From: Sulfitobacter alexandrii
GTDB taxonomy: Bacteria; Pseudomonadota; Alphaproteobacteria; Rhodobacterales; Rhodobacteraceae
Assembly: GCF_001886735.1 (NCBI RefSeq)
Contig: NZ_CP018081.1
Span: forward strand, 1 to 64,000
DNA: 64,000 nucleotides
Direction of reading: 5' to 3'
Shown: positions 1 to 7,197 of the stretch, piece after piece
Layout: each line of letters begins with the position of its first letter
How positions within the stretch are numbered: the stretch's first letter is position 1
The notes under the pieces: model-generated
Seen by the model: only the letters and a program-made list of their open reading frames with translations
Databases searched by the model: none
Told to the model about the DNA's origin: nothing
Translations under genes and position numbers: made by a program

Positions 1-34
1 CGCTACATTCAGAAGTGCGAAAACTGAGATTTTG

Positions 35-105
35 TAGCGGGCTGATCCCGGTGCGAAACCTTACAAAGGTCTCGTGAAGCTAGCTTCTCGGGGCCTTTTT
101 CTTTT
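35..105 (+). ncRNA. Candidate repABC antisense (ctRNA/inc-alpha) RNA
   Basis: This is inferred from position. It lies downstream of repB, where repC should follow off the left edge, and a strong plus-strand terminator ends at about 105. RepABC plasmids carry a small counter-transcribed RNA here that limits repC translation and sets incompatibility. I cannot place the promoter, so the 5' end is a guess. An inverted pair CGCTAC (1-6) and GTAGCG (34-39) lies next to it and may belong to the repC leader. The alternative is that the terminator ends an unrelated gene outside the window. Confidence 0.38.
65..105 (+). terminator. Intrinsic terminator left of repB
   Basis: A long hairpin runs from the A-tract at 65 to the T-tract at 98. 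Its core is the perfect palindrome GAAGCTAGCTTC (76-87), and the outer stem AAAGG...CCTTT has one mismatch. It is followed by T5-C-T5 on the plus strand. The T-tract orientation means it ends a rightward transcript coming from the left edge, not the leftward repAB message. In repABC replicons the repB-repC gap encodes a short antisense RNA read against the operon, and this is the right place and direction for its terminator. Confidence 0.65.
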
Positions 106-143
106 TGCCTGTATCGTGCCTCCTTCTTGTTGGTTGCTCTTCC

Positions 144-1073
144 TCAGTCTCCTGAACGCTTCCAGCGCTCATGAAGCTCGGTAATCAGCTTTGGGGCATT
201 GCCCTCCAACCAGCTGATAAAATCAGGTTCATCCGTAGTCAGATCGAGTTTAAGCTGCTTGCCTTGGCGGCCGGTCTTGACCGTCGCAGCTCCGACACCG
301 GGGATCGCCAAAGCAGGCACGCCCTTTCTAGACGGGTTTGCTTTCTTCTCTGGGCTCTTCGCAGCTGCCAGAACTGCGAGAAACGCACGCTCAGAAACCT
401 CATCGACCGAGCCGGAACTTTCGGACTTGGCTGCATGAGCTACGGCTTGCAGTTGGTCTCGATCACCGTCGTAGGCACCCAAAGCCTTTTTGAGCTCTTC
501 CCATCTCGGGCGACCAATCCCGGGAGCCGCACCAATTGCCTGGATGAGTTCCTCGCCGACCGTCCGAACGACACTCAAGAGTTGTGAAACCCCCGCTTCG
601 TGGAGGTTAAGGACTTCGGCGACACCTCGATTGGTGCGCTCAGCCCCTTCCAAATGGTCGCCGTCCAGAAGCGCCGTCGCAACAAGCGCACGTTCAATAA
701 AGCTCAGATCACGACGCTCTTGGTTCTCGAGAAGCTGATCTCGAAGCGCTTGATCACCATCAACTTCCGTGACGATGGCTCGAACTTTGATACCGAGCTC
801 GCGACATGCTTCCAGGCGTCTGCGGCCATAGATCAGGTTGTAGCGATCGCCTTCCAGTGGGCGGACCAAGACAGGCACACGCTGACCGTTCTTGGAGATT
901 GAATTCTTCAGGCCCTCAACTTCAATCTGAAGCCTATCATCCAATCGTCCTTCGGTAATAATCTGCGCCGGATCGATCTCAAATACACCGCCACGCAGTC
1001 GGCGCCCTTCAAGAGCGTCAGGAGCGTTGCGAAGGGTCTGCAGCGGCAGGCCAAGTTTAGGCTTTCTTGCCAT
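144..1073 (-). CDS. repB: Plasmid partitioning protein RepB (ParB family)
   Basis: This is the centromere-binding partner of the RepA ATPase in the repABC system. The predicted protein has 309 residues. The ParB/Spo0J nuclease-like domain contains the box LIYGRRRLEACRELG, followed by the stretch ENQERRDLSFIERA and a helix-turn-helix region (RGVAEVLNLHEAGVSQLLS). The C-terminal part fits the RepB-specific domain. The start at 1073 (MARKPKLG) is preferred over an upstream in-frame ATG because it gives the usual MARK-type N-terminus and overlaps the repA 3' end by 17 bases, which points to translational coupling. repC should follow to the left, outside the window. Confidence 0.9.
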   Translation of the reverse strand: MARKPKLGLPLQTLRNAPDALEGRRLRGGVFEIDPAQIITEGRLDDRLQIEVEGLKNSISKNGQRVPVLVRPLEGDRYNLIYGRRRLEACRELGIKVRAIVTEVDGDQALRDQLLENQERRDLSFIERALVATALLDGDHLEGAERTNRGVAEVLNLHEAGVSQLLSVVRTVGEELIQAIGAAPGIGRPRWEELKKALGAYDGDRDQLQAVAHAAKSESSGSVDEVSERAFLAVLAAAKSPEKKANPSRKGVPALAIPGVGAATVKTGRQGKQLKLDLTTDEPDFISWLEGNAPKLITELHERWKRSGD

Positions 1074-2250
1074 TCCGCCCCCATGTGTTCTGGATGATTT
1101 CAGCGATCTCATCGTTCACTGCGTTCATGGATTCGATCGCACGATCAAACGTCTGACGCGTGAAGTCCTTCTTGTCAGCTTCGTAGAGCGTTTGCTTGGT
1201 CAAGCCGGCATCAGAAATCGCGGTCGATTCAACCATGTGATTTGTCAGGACCGACCTCCCGAACAGTCCGCGAATGAAAGCGATGACTTCGGTTTGTGGC
1301 GCGTCGCCGACTTTGTATCGCGTTGGCAAAAAGCGCAGCCAATCGAAGCGCAGATTTGCGCCTGCATCCCTGATCACTCCCAGGAGATCCGCGGTCATTC
1401 GCAGGAATTGGGACATCGACATGAGGTCAAGCATCTGCGGGTGAACCGTCACGAGGACACCCGAGGACGCGGAAAGTGCTGACATCGTCAAGAAACCAAG
1501 CTGCGGCGGGCAGTCGATCACAACAACGTCGTAGTTCGCTTGAACACTATCGAGTGCGTCATGAACTCTCGCGAAGAACGCTTTCGCTCCGCCTCGCTGG
1601 ATAGCAGCAGGCGTCTCGTGCTCGAACTCCATGAGTTCAAGGTTGCCCGGGATAAGATCAAGGCCGCGGATGTAGGTCTTGCGGATCACTTCGGCGATCG
1701 GAACCGGATCGTCATAGCGAACGGCATCATAGAGGGTTCCGCCCTCCATAAGGTCGAGTTCTGGCTGGATTCCGTGAAGAGCCGAAAGAGATGCTTGGGG
1801 GTCGAGATCGATCGCAAGAACCCTGTACCCCTTGAGCGCCAAGCGCTGAGCGAGGTGAGCAGACGTCGTCGTTTTGCCGGACCCGCCCTTGAAGTTCACC
1901 ACTGAAATGACTTGAAGCTCGTCACCGTCGCGACGCCCAGGCACGTAAGTTCCAGACTTTTTTGCGTTTCCTTCAAGCGTCTGCCGGATTTCCCAGATAT
2001 CGTCGAGCGTATAGCGACGATGACTTCCAGCCGTCGTCTCAACGTCAACGATCTTTCCTTCTCGATGAAGCTTCCGAAGATAGGTATGGTCGACGCCAAG
2101 GAGCTCAGCAGCTTCGCCGCTGGTCAAAGTGCGCATCACCTTCTTTGCATCCGGAGGGAAGTGTGCGGCGCGCTGAGCATGCAGGTTCGACGCGAGAAGT
2201 TCCGCGTAGTGCCCGATGGCGATGTCTAGATCCTGCTCTACTTCGCTCAT
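1057..2250 (-). CDS. repA: Plasmid partitioning ATPase RepA (ParA family)
   Basis: This is a Walker-type partition ATPase that also usually autorepresses the repABC operon. The protein has 397 residues, normal for RepA of repABC plasmids. An N-terminal winged-helix segment (SGEAAELLGVDHTYLRKLHREGK) is followed by the deviant Walker A motif KGGSGKTTTSAHLAQ, the A' motif AIDLDPQASLS and Walker B VVIDCPPQLG. It is the first gene of the leftward operon. The 134 bp between its start and the recombinase gene should hold the operon promoter, but I see no convincing consensus there. Confidence 0.93.
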   Translation of the reverse strand: MSEVEQDLDIAIGHYAELLASNLHAQRAAHFPPDAKKVMRTLTSGEAAELLGVDHTYLRKLHREGKIVDVETTAGSHRRYTLDDIWEIRQTLEGNAKKSGTYVPGRRDGDELQVISVVNFKGGSGKTTTSAHLAQRLALKGYRVLAIDLDPQASLSALHGIQPELDLMEGGTLYDAVRYDDPVPIAEVIRKTYIRGLDLIPGNLELMEFEHETPAAIQRGGAKAFFARVHDALDSVQANYDVVVIDCPPQLGFLTMSALSASSGVLVTVHPQMLDLMSMSQFLRMTADLLGVIRDAGANLRFDWLRFLPTRYKVGDAPQTEVIAFIRGLFGRSVLTNHMVESTAISDAGLTKQTLYEADKKDFTRQTFDRAIESMNAVNDEIAEIIQNTWGRNGKKA

Positions 2251-2384
2251 GTCTGCCCCGATCTGTGGGCGCGTTTTTTATGTGACCGCGCGTTATTTTT
2301 CGAGACTATTGCCTGACCAACCAGATTCGTGCAAGCACTTTCTAGATTTAGTGGGAATCCGTTAGGCCAACACAAGTGCCGCCT

Positions 2385-3266
2385 TCAGAGGAGCCCCAGT
2401 TTTTCTGCCCGCTCCAGCAGCATTCTGACTGAGGAAGGCTGCCAGCTGGTGCGACCGCGAGGGGTGCGCTCACGCATGGATTCCAGTCGGTCGCAGATTG
2501 CCTGCAAGGTGATCTCGGGGTCAGCACCTTTGATTGCGGCGACAATCGCAGGCAGGCGATCGTCGGTTTCGCGGCGTCCAGCGCGTCCAAGCACTTCAGC
2601 AGGCAGGAATCCGTCCGCCACGTATGCCTTCACGGCGCGGAGCAGGCGGCTTTGCGTCCAGCGCCGATCATGGGGCAGGGGGCCATTGATGATCCGCAGG
2701 ACGTCTTCCCAAGCCATATCGGGGCGCAAACGGCGCACATGGGGCACCCAATCCTGCGCAGTTTCGTTCAAGCGCTCCATGTAGCCGTCCTGTCGCGCCA
2801 GCCGCACCTTGCGCAGCGCTTCAGGGTCCTTGGCGCGAAGACCTGGGTTGCCGCCTACGCGGCCCTTTGAGCGTGCCGAGGCAAGTCCGGCTTTGGTACG
2901 CTCGCGGATCAGAGCGCGTTCGAACTCAGCCGCAGCGCCCAGAACCTGCAACGTGAACTTGCCCTGGGGCGAGGCAGTGTCGATCGGGTCCTGGAGCGAG
3001 CGGAAGAACGCCCCCTTGCCTTCCAGTCTTTCGATCACCTCAAGTAGGTGCGACAAAGACCGCGCAAGCCGGTCGATCCGCACAACGACCAGCGTGTCGC
3101 CCTTGCCAATCCGCTCCAGCACACGTGCAAGCACGGGCCGCGCGCGATTGCCGCCCGAGGCGTGCTCTTCAAAGATCTCGGCGCATCCCGCAGACTGCAG
3201 TGCCTCAGACTGGGGCAGGGGGGTCTGATCCTCGGTGGAGACGCGCGCATAGCCAATCAGCGGCAT
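2385..3266 (-). CDS. Serine recombinase / resolvase
   Basis: This is a site-specific recombinase of the resolvase/invertase family with 293 residues. The catalytic serine is in YARVSTEDQ (S10). The other conserved features are RIDRLARSLSHLL, the segment QGKFTLQVLGAAAEFERALIRERT, and the arginine-rich linker ARSKGRVGGN. It has about 100 more C-terminal residues than a typical Tn3 resolvase, and these look like an extra helical DNA-binding region. Its position beside repA suggests a role in plasmid dimer resolution, but a leftover from a transposon is also possible. I did not identify a res site. Confidence 0.85.
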   Translation of the reverse strand: MPLIGYARVSTEDQTPLPQSEALQSAGCAEIFEEHASGGNRARPVLARVLERIGKGDTLVVVRIDRLARSLSHLLEVIERLEGKGAFFRSLQDPIDTASPQGKFTLQVLGAAAEFERALIRERTKAGLASARSKGRVGGNPGLRAKDPEALRKVRLARQDGYMERLNETAQDWVPHVRRLRPDMAWEDVLRIINGPLPHDRRWTQSRLLRAVKAYVADGFLPAEVLGRAGRRETDDRLPAIVAAIKGADPEITLQAICDRLESMRERTPRGRTSWQPSSVRMLLERAEKLGLL

Positions 3267-3346
3267 GAAACTGGGCCGTTTGCAATTTTATATATCGCTA
3301 ATAAACGACGGATTGGCCGAGCAGGGCAGGGGGAGACGGTTGCTTG

Positions 3347-3363
3347 ATGGCAAAGCTTGCCAT
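3347..3363. promoter_or_regulatory. Inverted repeat upstream of parD (candidate ParD operator)
   Basis: The sequence ATGGCAA-AGC-TTGCCAT has perfect 7-bp arms and lies 24 bp before the parD start. ParD-type antitoxins bind short palindromes in their own promoter, so this is the likely autoregulatory site. An AT-rich stretch at about 3289-3305 could hold the -10 region. Confidence 0.5.
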
Positions 3364-3387
3364 ATCCTCGCCGCGAAGGAGACAGCC

Positions 3388-3633
3388 ATGGGCACCATGA
3401 ACATCTCGCTGCCGGATCCGATGAAGTCCTGGGTCGAGGATCAGGCGAAGTCGGGACGCTACGCCAACTCGAGCGATTATGTCCGTGACCTGATCCGGCG
3501 CGACAGGATGCGGCACGATGCAATCGCTGAAATCCAGGCAGCGGTTGATGCCGGAATCGCCAGCGGCCCGGCAAAGTCGTTTGACTGCAACGCGTTCAAG
3601 GCCCGGATGCACGCGAAGCATGCCGGAAAATAG
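3388..3633 (+). CDS. parD: ParD-family antitoxin
   Basis: This is an 81-residue type II antitoxin. The N-terminus NISLPDPMKSWVEDQ followed by YANSSDYVRDLIRRD is the ribbon-helix-helix DNA-binding fold of ParD/CopG proteins, and the C-terminal tail would bind and neutralise ParE. The ATG at 3388 follows GAAGGAGACAGCC, a good ribosome binding site. The gene overlaps the toxin start by 14 bases. The gene is intact, but its toxin partner is interrupted, so the module is probably no longer addictive. Confidence 0.88.
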   Translation: MGTMNISLPDPMKSWVEDQAKSGRYANSSDYVRDLIRRDRMRHDAIAEIQAAVDAGIASGPAKSFDCNAFKARMHAKHAGK

Positions 3634-3772
3634 CAGATGGACCATCCGTCCTGCAGCGGAAGCCGATCTTGCGGACATTTGGATCCAGGGCGCGGCGGAA
3701 TGGGACATGAGTCAAGCCGAGCGCTACGCAGATGGCCTGTTCGCGCTCTTTGACTTGCTTGCAGCTTATCCA
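3620..3772 (+). pseudogene. parE: ParE toxin, N-terminal fragment
   Basis: This is the N-terminal half (about 51 codons) of a RelE/ParE-type toxin. It starts inside the end of parD with MPENSRWTIRPAAEADLADIW, continues with YADGLFALFDLLAAYPE, and is then broken by the IS256-family element. The matching C-terminal half is found at 5168-5331 in the same orientation. A hybrid open frame runs only a few codons into the element. Known ParE proteins of about 100 residues inhibit gyrase, and this fragment lacks the C-terminal core strands. Confidence 0.82.
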
Positions 3773-5167
3773 GAGCTATGCTGAAATCTGGGTGATGCGG
3801 CTTGATCACGCGGCGCGGTTTTCGGTGTCGTTCTCGGCGACACCGTCGGTGAATGTGACGCCTTCGATGACCAAAGGCAACTGGTTCGCGCCCTTCAGGC
3901 GGCGCCATGTTTTGGCGGCGGTCTGAACGAGCTTGAACACCATCAGCTTCGCTGTCGTTTGCGACAGCGCCCCCTTGGTTCGGACGGTCCTGTGCCGGAC
4001 GGTGGCGAAGACGCTTTCGATTGGGTTGCCCGTGCGCAGGTGATCCCAATGGTCGGCCGGGAAGTCATAGAACGCCAGCAGCGCGTCGCGGTCTTTTGTC
4101 AGGCAGTTTACCGCCTTCTCGTATTTGATCCCATATTTCTCGGCGAAGATGTCCATGGCGGCCTTGGCCTTAGCGCGGGTCTCGGCCTGCCATATCTCGC
4201 GCAGGTCGGCCTTCACCGTCGGCTGCATCGATTTCGGGAACTTGTTCAGCACGTTGGCGATCTTGTGGACCCAACAGCGCTGATGACGCGTGCCGGGGAA
4301 GACCTCGTCGAGCGCCTTCCAGAACCCCATGGCCCCGTCTCCCACGGCGATCTCCGGCGGGACGGCAAGGCCGCGGGCCTTGATGTCGACCGGCAACTCG
4401 CGCCAACTCTGCGCGCTTTCCCGAACGCCGATCTGGAAGCCGACCAGTTCCTTCTTCCCTTCGGGCGTGGCGCCCAGAATGACCAGCATGCACTCGGCCT
4501 GCGGCTCCATCCGGGCCTGGAGGTAGACGCCGTCCGCCCAGATGTAGACATACCGCCGCGCCGAAAGATCACGGCGCTGCCAGCGGTCATGTTCCTGCTG
4601 CCATTCCCCGGTCAGGCGCGAGATTACGCCCGGCGACAGGTTTGGCGCCTCCGCCCCCAAGATCGCAGAGAGCGCCTCCCGGAAGTCGCCGGTGGAAATG
4701 CCGCGCAGGTAGAGGACTGGCAGCAGGGCATCGAGGCTGCGCGACCGCCGCGCCCATTTCGGCAGGATGGCGGAGCTGAACCGCACCTTCTCGTCAGCAG
4801 GTCCGGCCGCGCGGTCTCGCACCTTCGGGCGGCGCACATCAAGCGCGCCGATCCCGGTCTGGATGCTTCGCTCCGGCCCATACCCATGCCGGACGATACG
4901 CTGCCGGCCATCCGGCAGGACCTCTTCGGCATGCTGAGCGACGAAGGCGTCAGCCTCTGCCCGAAGTGCAGCGGCCAGCATCCGGCGCGCCCCATCCCGG
5001 GCAATCTCGGTCAGCGGATCGTCAACAGATTCCGGCTGACGCAGGGCGATGATGTCGGTATTCTTCGTCATAGGCGTATCGTTCCTTCTGGAAGTTCTGG
5101 CAGGCTTCGACACCCGCCACGATACGCCGCCTTCTCAAACACCGTCACCCATTTCCCAGCATAGCTC
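3773..5167 (-). mobile_element. IS256-family insertion sequence, copy 1
   Basis: The element is 1395 bp. It begins GAGCTATGCTGAAATCTGGG, and its other end is the imperfect inverse CCCATTTCCCAGCATAGCTC. It contains one minus-strand transposase. A copy of the same length, with no difference noticed by eye, occurs at 31311-32705. The flanks GCTTATCCA (left) and GCTGAAAAG (right) do not form an exact 8-9 bp target duplication. Even so, the two halves of parE lie on either side, so this was an insertion into parE followed by flank changes. Confidence 0.9.
3806..5071 (-). CDS. IS256-family (Mutator-type) transposase
   Basis: This is a DDE transposase of about 421 residues. The acidic residues are expected in YIWADGVYLQAR, in AVGDGAMGFWKAL, and in the C-terminal TGNPIESVFATVRHR, with the family signature QRCWVHK between the last two. 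The ATG at 5071 (MTKNTDIIAL) is chosen with an upstream AGAAGGA. An in-frame GTG at 5113 would add 14 residues. The gene is intact and translates the same as the second copy. Confidence 0.92.
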   Translation of the reverse strand: MTKNTDIIALRQPESVDDPLTEIARDGARRMLAAALRAEADAFVAQHAEEVLPDGRQRIVRHGYGPERSIQTGIGALDVRRPKVRDRAAGPADEKVRFSSAILPKWARRSRSLDALLPVLYLRGISTGDFREALSAILGAEAPNLSPGVISRLTGEWQQEHDRWQRRDLSARRYVYIWADGVYLQARMEPQAECMLVILGATPEGKKELVGFQIGVRESAQSWRELPVDIKARGLAVPPEIAVGDGAMGFWKALDEVFPGTRHQRCWVHKIANVLNKFPKSMQPTVKADLREIWQAETRAKAKAAMDIFAEKYGIKYEKAVNCLTKDRDALLAFYDFPADHWDHLRTGNPIESVFATVRHRTVRTKGALSQTTAKLMVFKLVQTAAKTWRRLKGANQLPLVIEGVTFTDGVAENDTENRAA

Positions 5168-5331
5168 GCTGAAAAGAGATGGCCCGGGAGCGGGAAGAAT
5201 TCACGCCGCCGGTGCGCATCCATCCCAGCGGGTCGCATCTGGTGATCTACCGGCGGGAAGGGCAGGGGGTCGAGATCATCCGTATCCTGCATACCCATCA
5301 AGACCTTATGGCCTATCTGAACGACGGCTGA
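5168..5331 (+). pseudogene. parE: ParE toxin, C-terminal fragment
   Basis: The reading frame MAREREEFTPPVRIHPSG followed by HLVIYRREG and ILHTHQDLMAYLNDG ends at TGA 5329-5331. It matches the typical ParE C-terminus and continues the fragment that stops at 3772. An intact gene would read about YPEMAREREEF across the join. An in-frame TGA lies between the IS end and MARERE, so this half cannot be translated from the element. Confidence 0.78.
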
Positions 5332-5403
5332 CCAGTTACAGTCCAGCCGCCTTGGTCAGGTTGACGCGGAACCTGTCGCGGCGGCGCTGGTAGCGGCGGG
5401 TCC

Positions 5404-5510
5404 TCGAGCCGGCCGACATTGGCAAGCCCCCAGAGCCCACCGAACAGGCAGAACAGGATCGCCAGCCAGACGGCCACGGGGCGACGAATGGCGCCCCGCG
5501 CAATACTCAT
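5404..5510 (-). pseudogene. RND efflux permease, N-terminal remnant
   Basis: About 35 codons starting MSIARGAIRRPVAVWLAI and ending near GRLEDP closely match the first 35 residues of the intact RND permease at 27921-31001 (first transmembrane helix). Homology stops there. The frame continues into unrelated proline/arginine-rich sequence, and another minus-strand frame in 5336-5403 ends RFRVNLTKAAGL-stop and is not identified. The gene is a stub with no transport domain. Confidence 0.72.
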
Positions 5511-5594
5511 GCGTGCTGCATCAACCGTGTCGGATGCCATGCCGGTCATTCTCCCGTTCCGCAGTTCGTTGGACGACGGCCAAAGCGCCCGCCG

Positions 5595-6003
5595 TCAGAG
5601 GCCGACGACCGCGAGACGACCAAGGTTTGCGTCCGTCGCCTCGGCCTCGATGCGCGCAAGATCGGCGTCCAGCGCGCGCCGCAGCGACCGCCAGTATCGA
5701 CATCGACAGGTCCGAATCCGCAGTGTCCAGGCCGTTCAGCGATGCCAGATGCCGGCGCAGCGTGCGGTGCTGCGCATCCTGCGGCAGGCCGGCCTCGAGC
5801 GCATCGTGTTCGGCCAGCATCTCCTTCAAGAGCGCCGCCATGAGGCCGCGCTTCGTCGGGAAATTGTAGAGGACACCTCCCTTCGACAGCCCCGCTTCGC
5901 GGGCGACCGCCTCGAAGGAGGTGTGCGCAACGCCCTCGCGCGCGGCAATCGCACGCGCCGCGGCAAGGATCCGCAGACTTGCATTCCGGCGCGCGCTTTT
6001 CTA
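5595..6003 (-). pseudogene. TetR-family regulator, degenerate
   Basis: The N-terminal HTH is clear (AREAGLSKGGVLYNFPTKRGL), as is the core DLSMSILAVAA. Both closely resemble the intact TetR at 26207-26758. After AVAA the frame shifts: the homologous continuation RRALDADLARIEAEATDAN lies in another frame, with about nine residues missing in between, and then ends at a stop. No good start codon precedes the HTH, because an in-frame TGA lies just upstream. With the adjacent RND stub this looks like a decayed copy of the TetR-MFP-RND cassette that has lost the MFP gene. Confidence 0.75.
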
Positions 6004-6021
6004 TTCCTGCATCAAGACTGT

Positions 6022-6035
6022 ACCATCCGGTCGGT
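6022..6035. promoter_or_regulatory. TetR operator-like site
   Basis: ACCATCCGGTCGGT, read on the minus strand as ACCGACCGGATGGT, differs by one base from the site ACCGACCGGACGGT in front of the intact TetR gene at 26188-26201. It lies between the degenerate tetR and the rightward ABC-exporter operon, so it could still be bound by the intact paralogue. Confidence 0.5.
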
Positions 6036-6129
6036 ATAGGTGAGCGGCGAGACAGCGTCGCCTCCACATGGGGTCAAGGCGACCTGGCAGATTCGTTGGA
6101 ATGCCGGTTTCCGGTCGGGCGAGGGACTG

Positions 6130-7197
6130 ATGACACGCTTCAATTCCGTTCTTGTACTAATCGCGGGGCTGGCCCTTGTTGGGGCGGGGTTCTTCCTCTG
6201 GCGCGGCGACGGCACCGGGACGACCCCCGACGGATTTGCTCGTGGAAACGGGCGAATCGAGGCGGTGGAGATCGACGTGGCGGCCACGCGCCCGGGGCGG
6301 ATTGCGCGCATCCAGGTGCGTGAGGGACAATTGGTCGCAGCCGGCGATCCGCTGGCTGAACTGGATGTCCGGCAGTTGCAGGCTGCGCGTCATCAGGCCG
6401 AGGCCGAGCGCCAGAGAGCCGAGATCGCGGTCGAGAATGCCAGGCTGCTGGTCGAACAGCGTGCGGCCGAGGTACGGGCCGCCGAGGCGGTTCTGGCTCA
6501 GCGAGAGTCGGCGGAGGTCGTGGCCCGACGCCAGTTGGAACGGTCAGAGGCGCTGACCGCTGGAAACGTCACGTCCGAGCGCGCCCTGGAACTTGATCGG
6601 TCGAACGCGCTCGGGGCCCAGGCGGCTGTCGCCTCGGCCGAGGCCGCCCTGGCGGCGGCGCGGGCCGGCGTGACCTCGGCCAAGGCCTCGGTGATCGGCG
6701 CCGAGGCGGCGGTCGCGGCAGCGACGGCCGCCGTCGAGGCGATCGACGTCCAGATCGAGGACAGCACCCTGACGGCACCGCGCGACGGCCGCGTGCAGTT
6801 CATCGTGGCGCGCGAGGGCGAGGTGGTCGGCGCGGGCGGCCGGATCGTCAACATGGTCGATCTGGGCGAGGTCTACATGACCTTCTTCCTGCCGACCGCG
6901 GCTGTCGGCCGGATCGGGCTGGGCACCGAAGTGCGGCTCATCATGGACGCGGCCCCGGGCATCGTCGTGCCGGCCGAGGTGTACTTCGTCTCGGACGTGG
7001 CGCAGTTCACGCCCCGCACCGTCGAGACCGAGGTCGAGCGCGATAAGCTGATGTTCCGCGTCCGCGCCCGCATCGCGCCGGAACTGCTGGCGAAATATGC
7101 CGACTACACCAAGACCGGCCTGCCCGGGGTCACCTGGGTCCGGCTCGACCCCGCTGCCCCCTGGCCTGCTGAGGCCGACGGGCGCGTCCTCGAATGA
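6130..7197 (+). CDS. HlyD-family membrane fusion protein of an ABC exporter
   Basis: This is a periplasmic adaptor of 355 residues. One N-terminal membrane anchor ([19 protein letters not shown]) is followed by the biotinyl-lipoyl-like entry [20 protein letters not shown], a long alanine-rich coiled-coil hairpin (about residues 90-210) and the return strand [20 protein letters not shown]. It resembles YhiI/YbhG adaptors that work with ABC-2 type exporters. The ATG at 6130 is chosen because an upstream in-frame start would add a non-conserved extension. It overlaps the ABC gene by four bases (ATGA), so the two are co-translated. Confidence 0.87.
   Translation: MTRFNSVLVLIAGLALVGAGFFLWRGDGTGTTPDGFARGNGRIEAVEIDVAATRPGRIARIQVREGQLVAAGDPLAELDVRQLQAARHQAEAERQRAEIAVENARLLVEQRAAEVRAAEAVLAQRESAEVVARRQLERSEALTAGNVTSERALELDRSNALGAQAAVASAEAALAAARAGVTSAKASVIGAEAAVAAATAAVEAIDVQIEDSTLTAPRDGRVQFIVAREGEVVGAGGRIVNMVDLGEVYMTFFLPTAAVGRIGLGTEVRLIMDAAPGIVVPAEVYFVSDVAQFTPRTVETEVERDKLMFRVRARIAPELLAKYADYTKTGLPGVTWVRLDPAAPWPAEADGRVLE

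Noticed and set aside
3959..5164. Long plus-strand open frame across the transposase (and its twin at 31497-32702)
   Set aside because: It is the antisense shadow of the transposase gene in GC-rich sequence, with no family motif.
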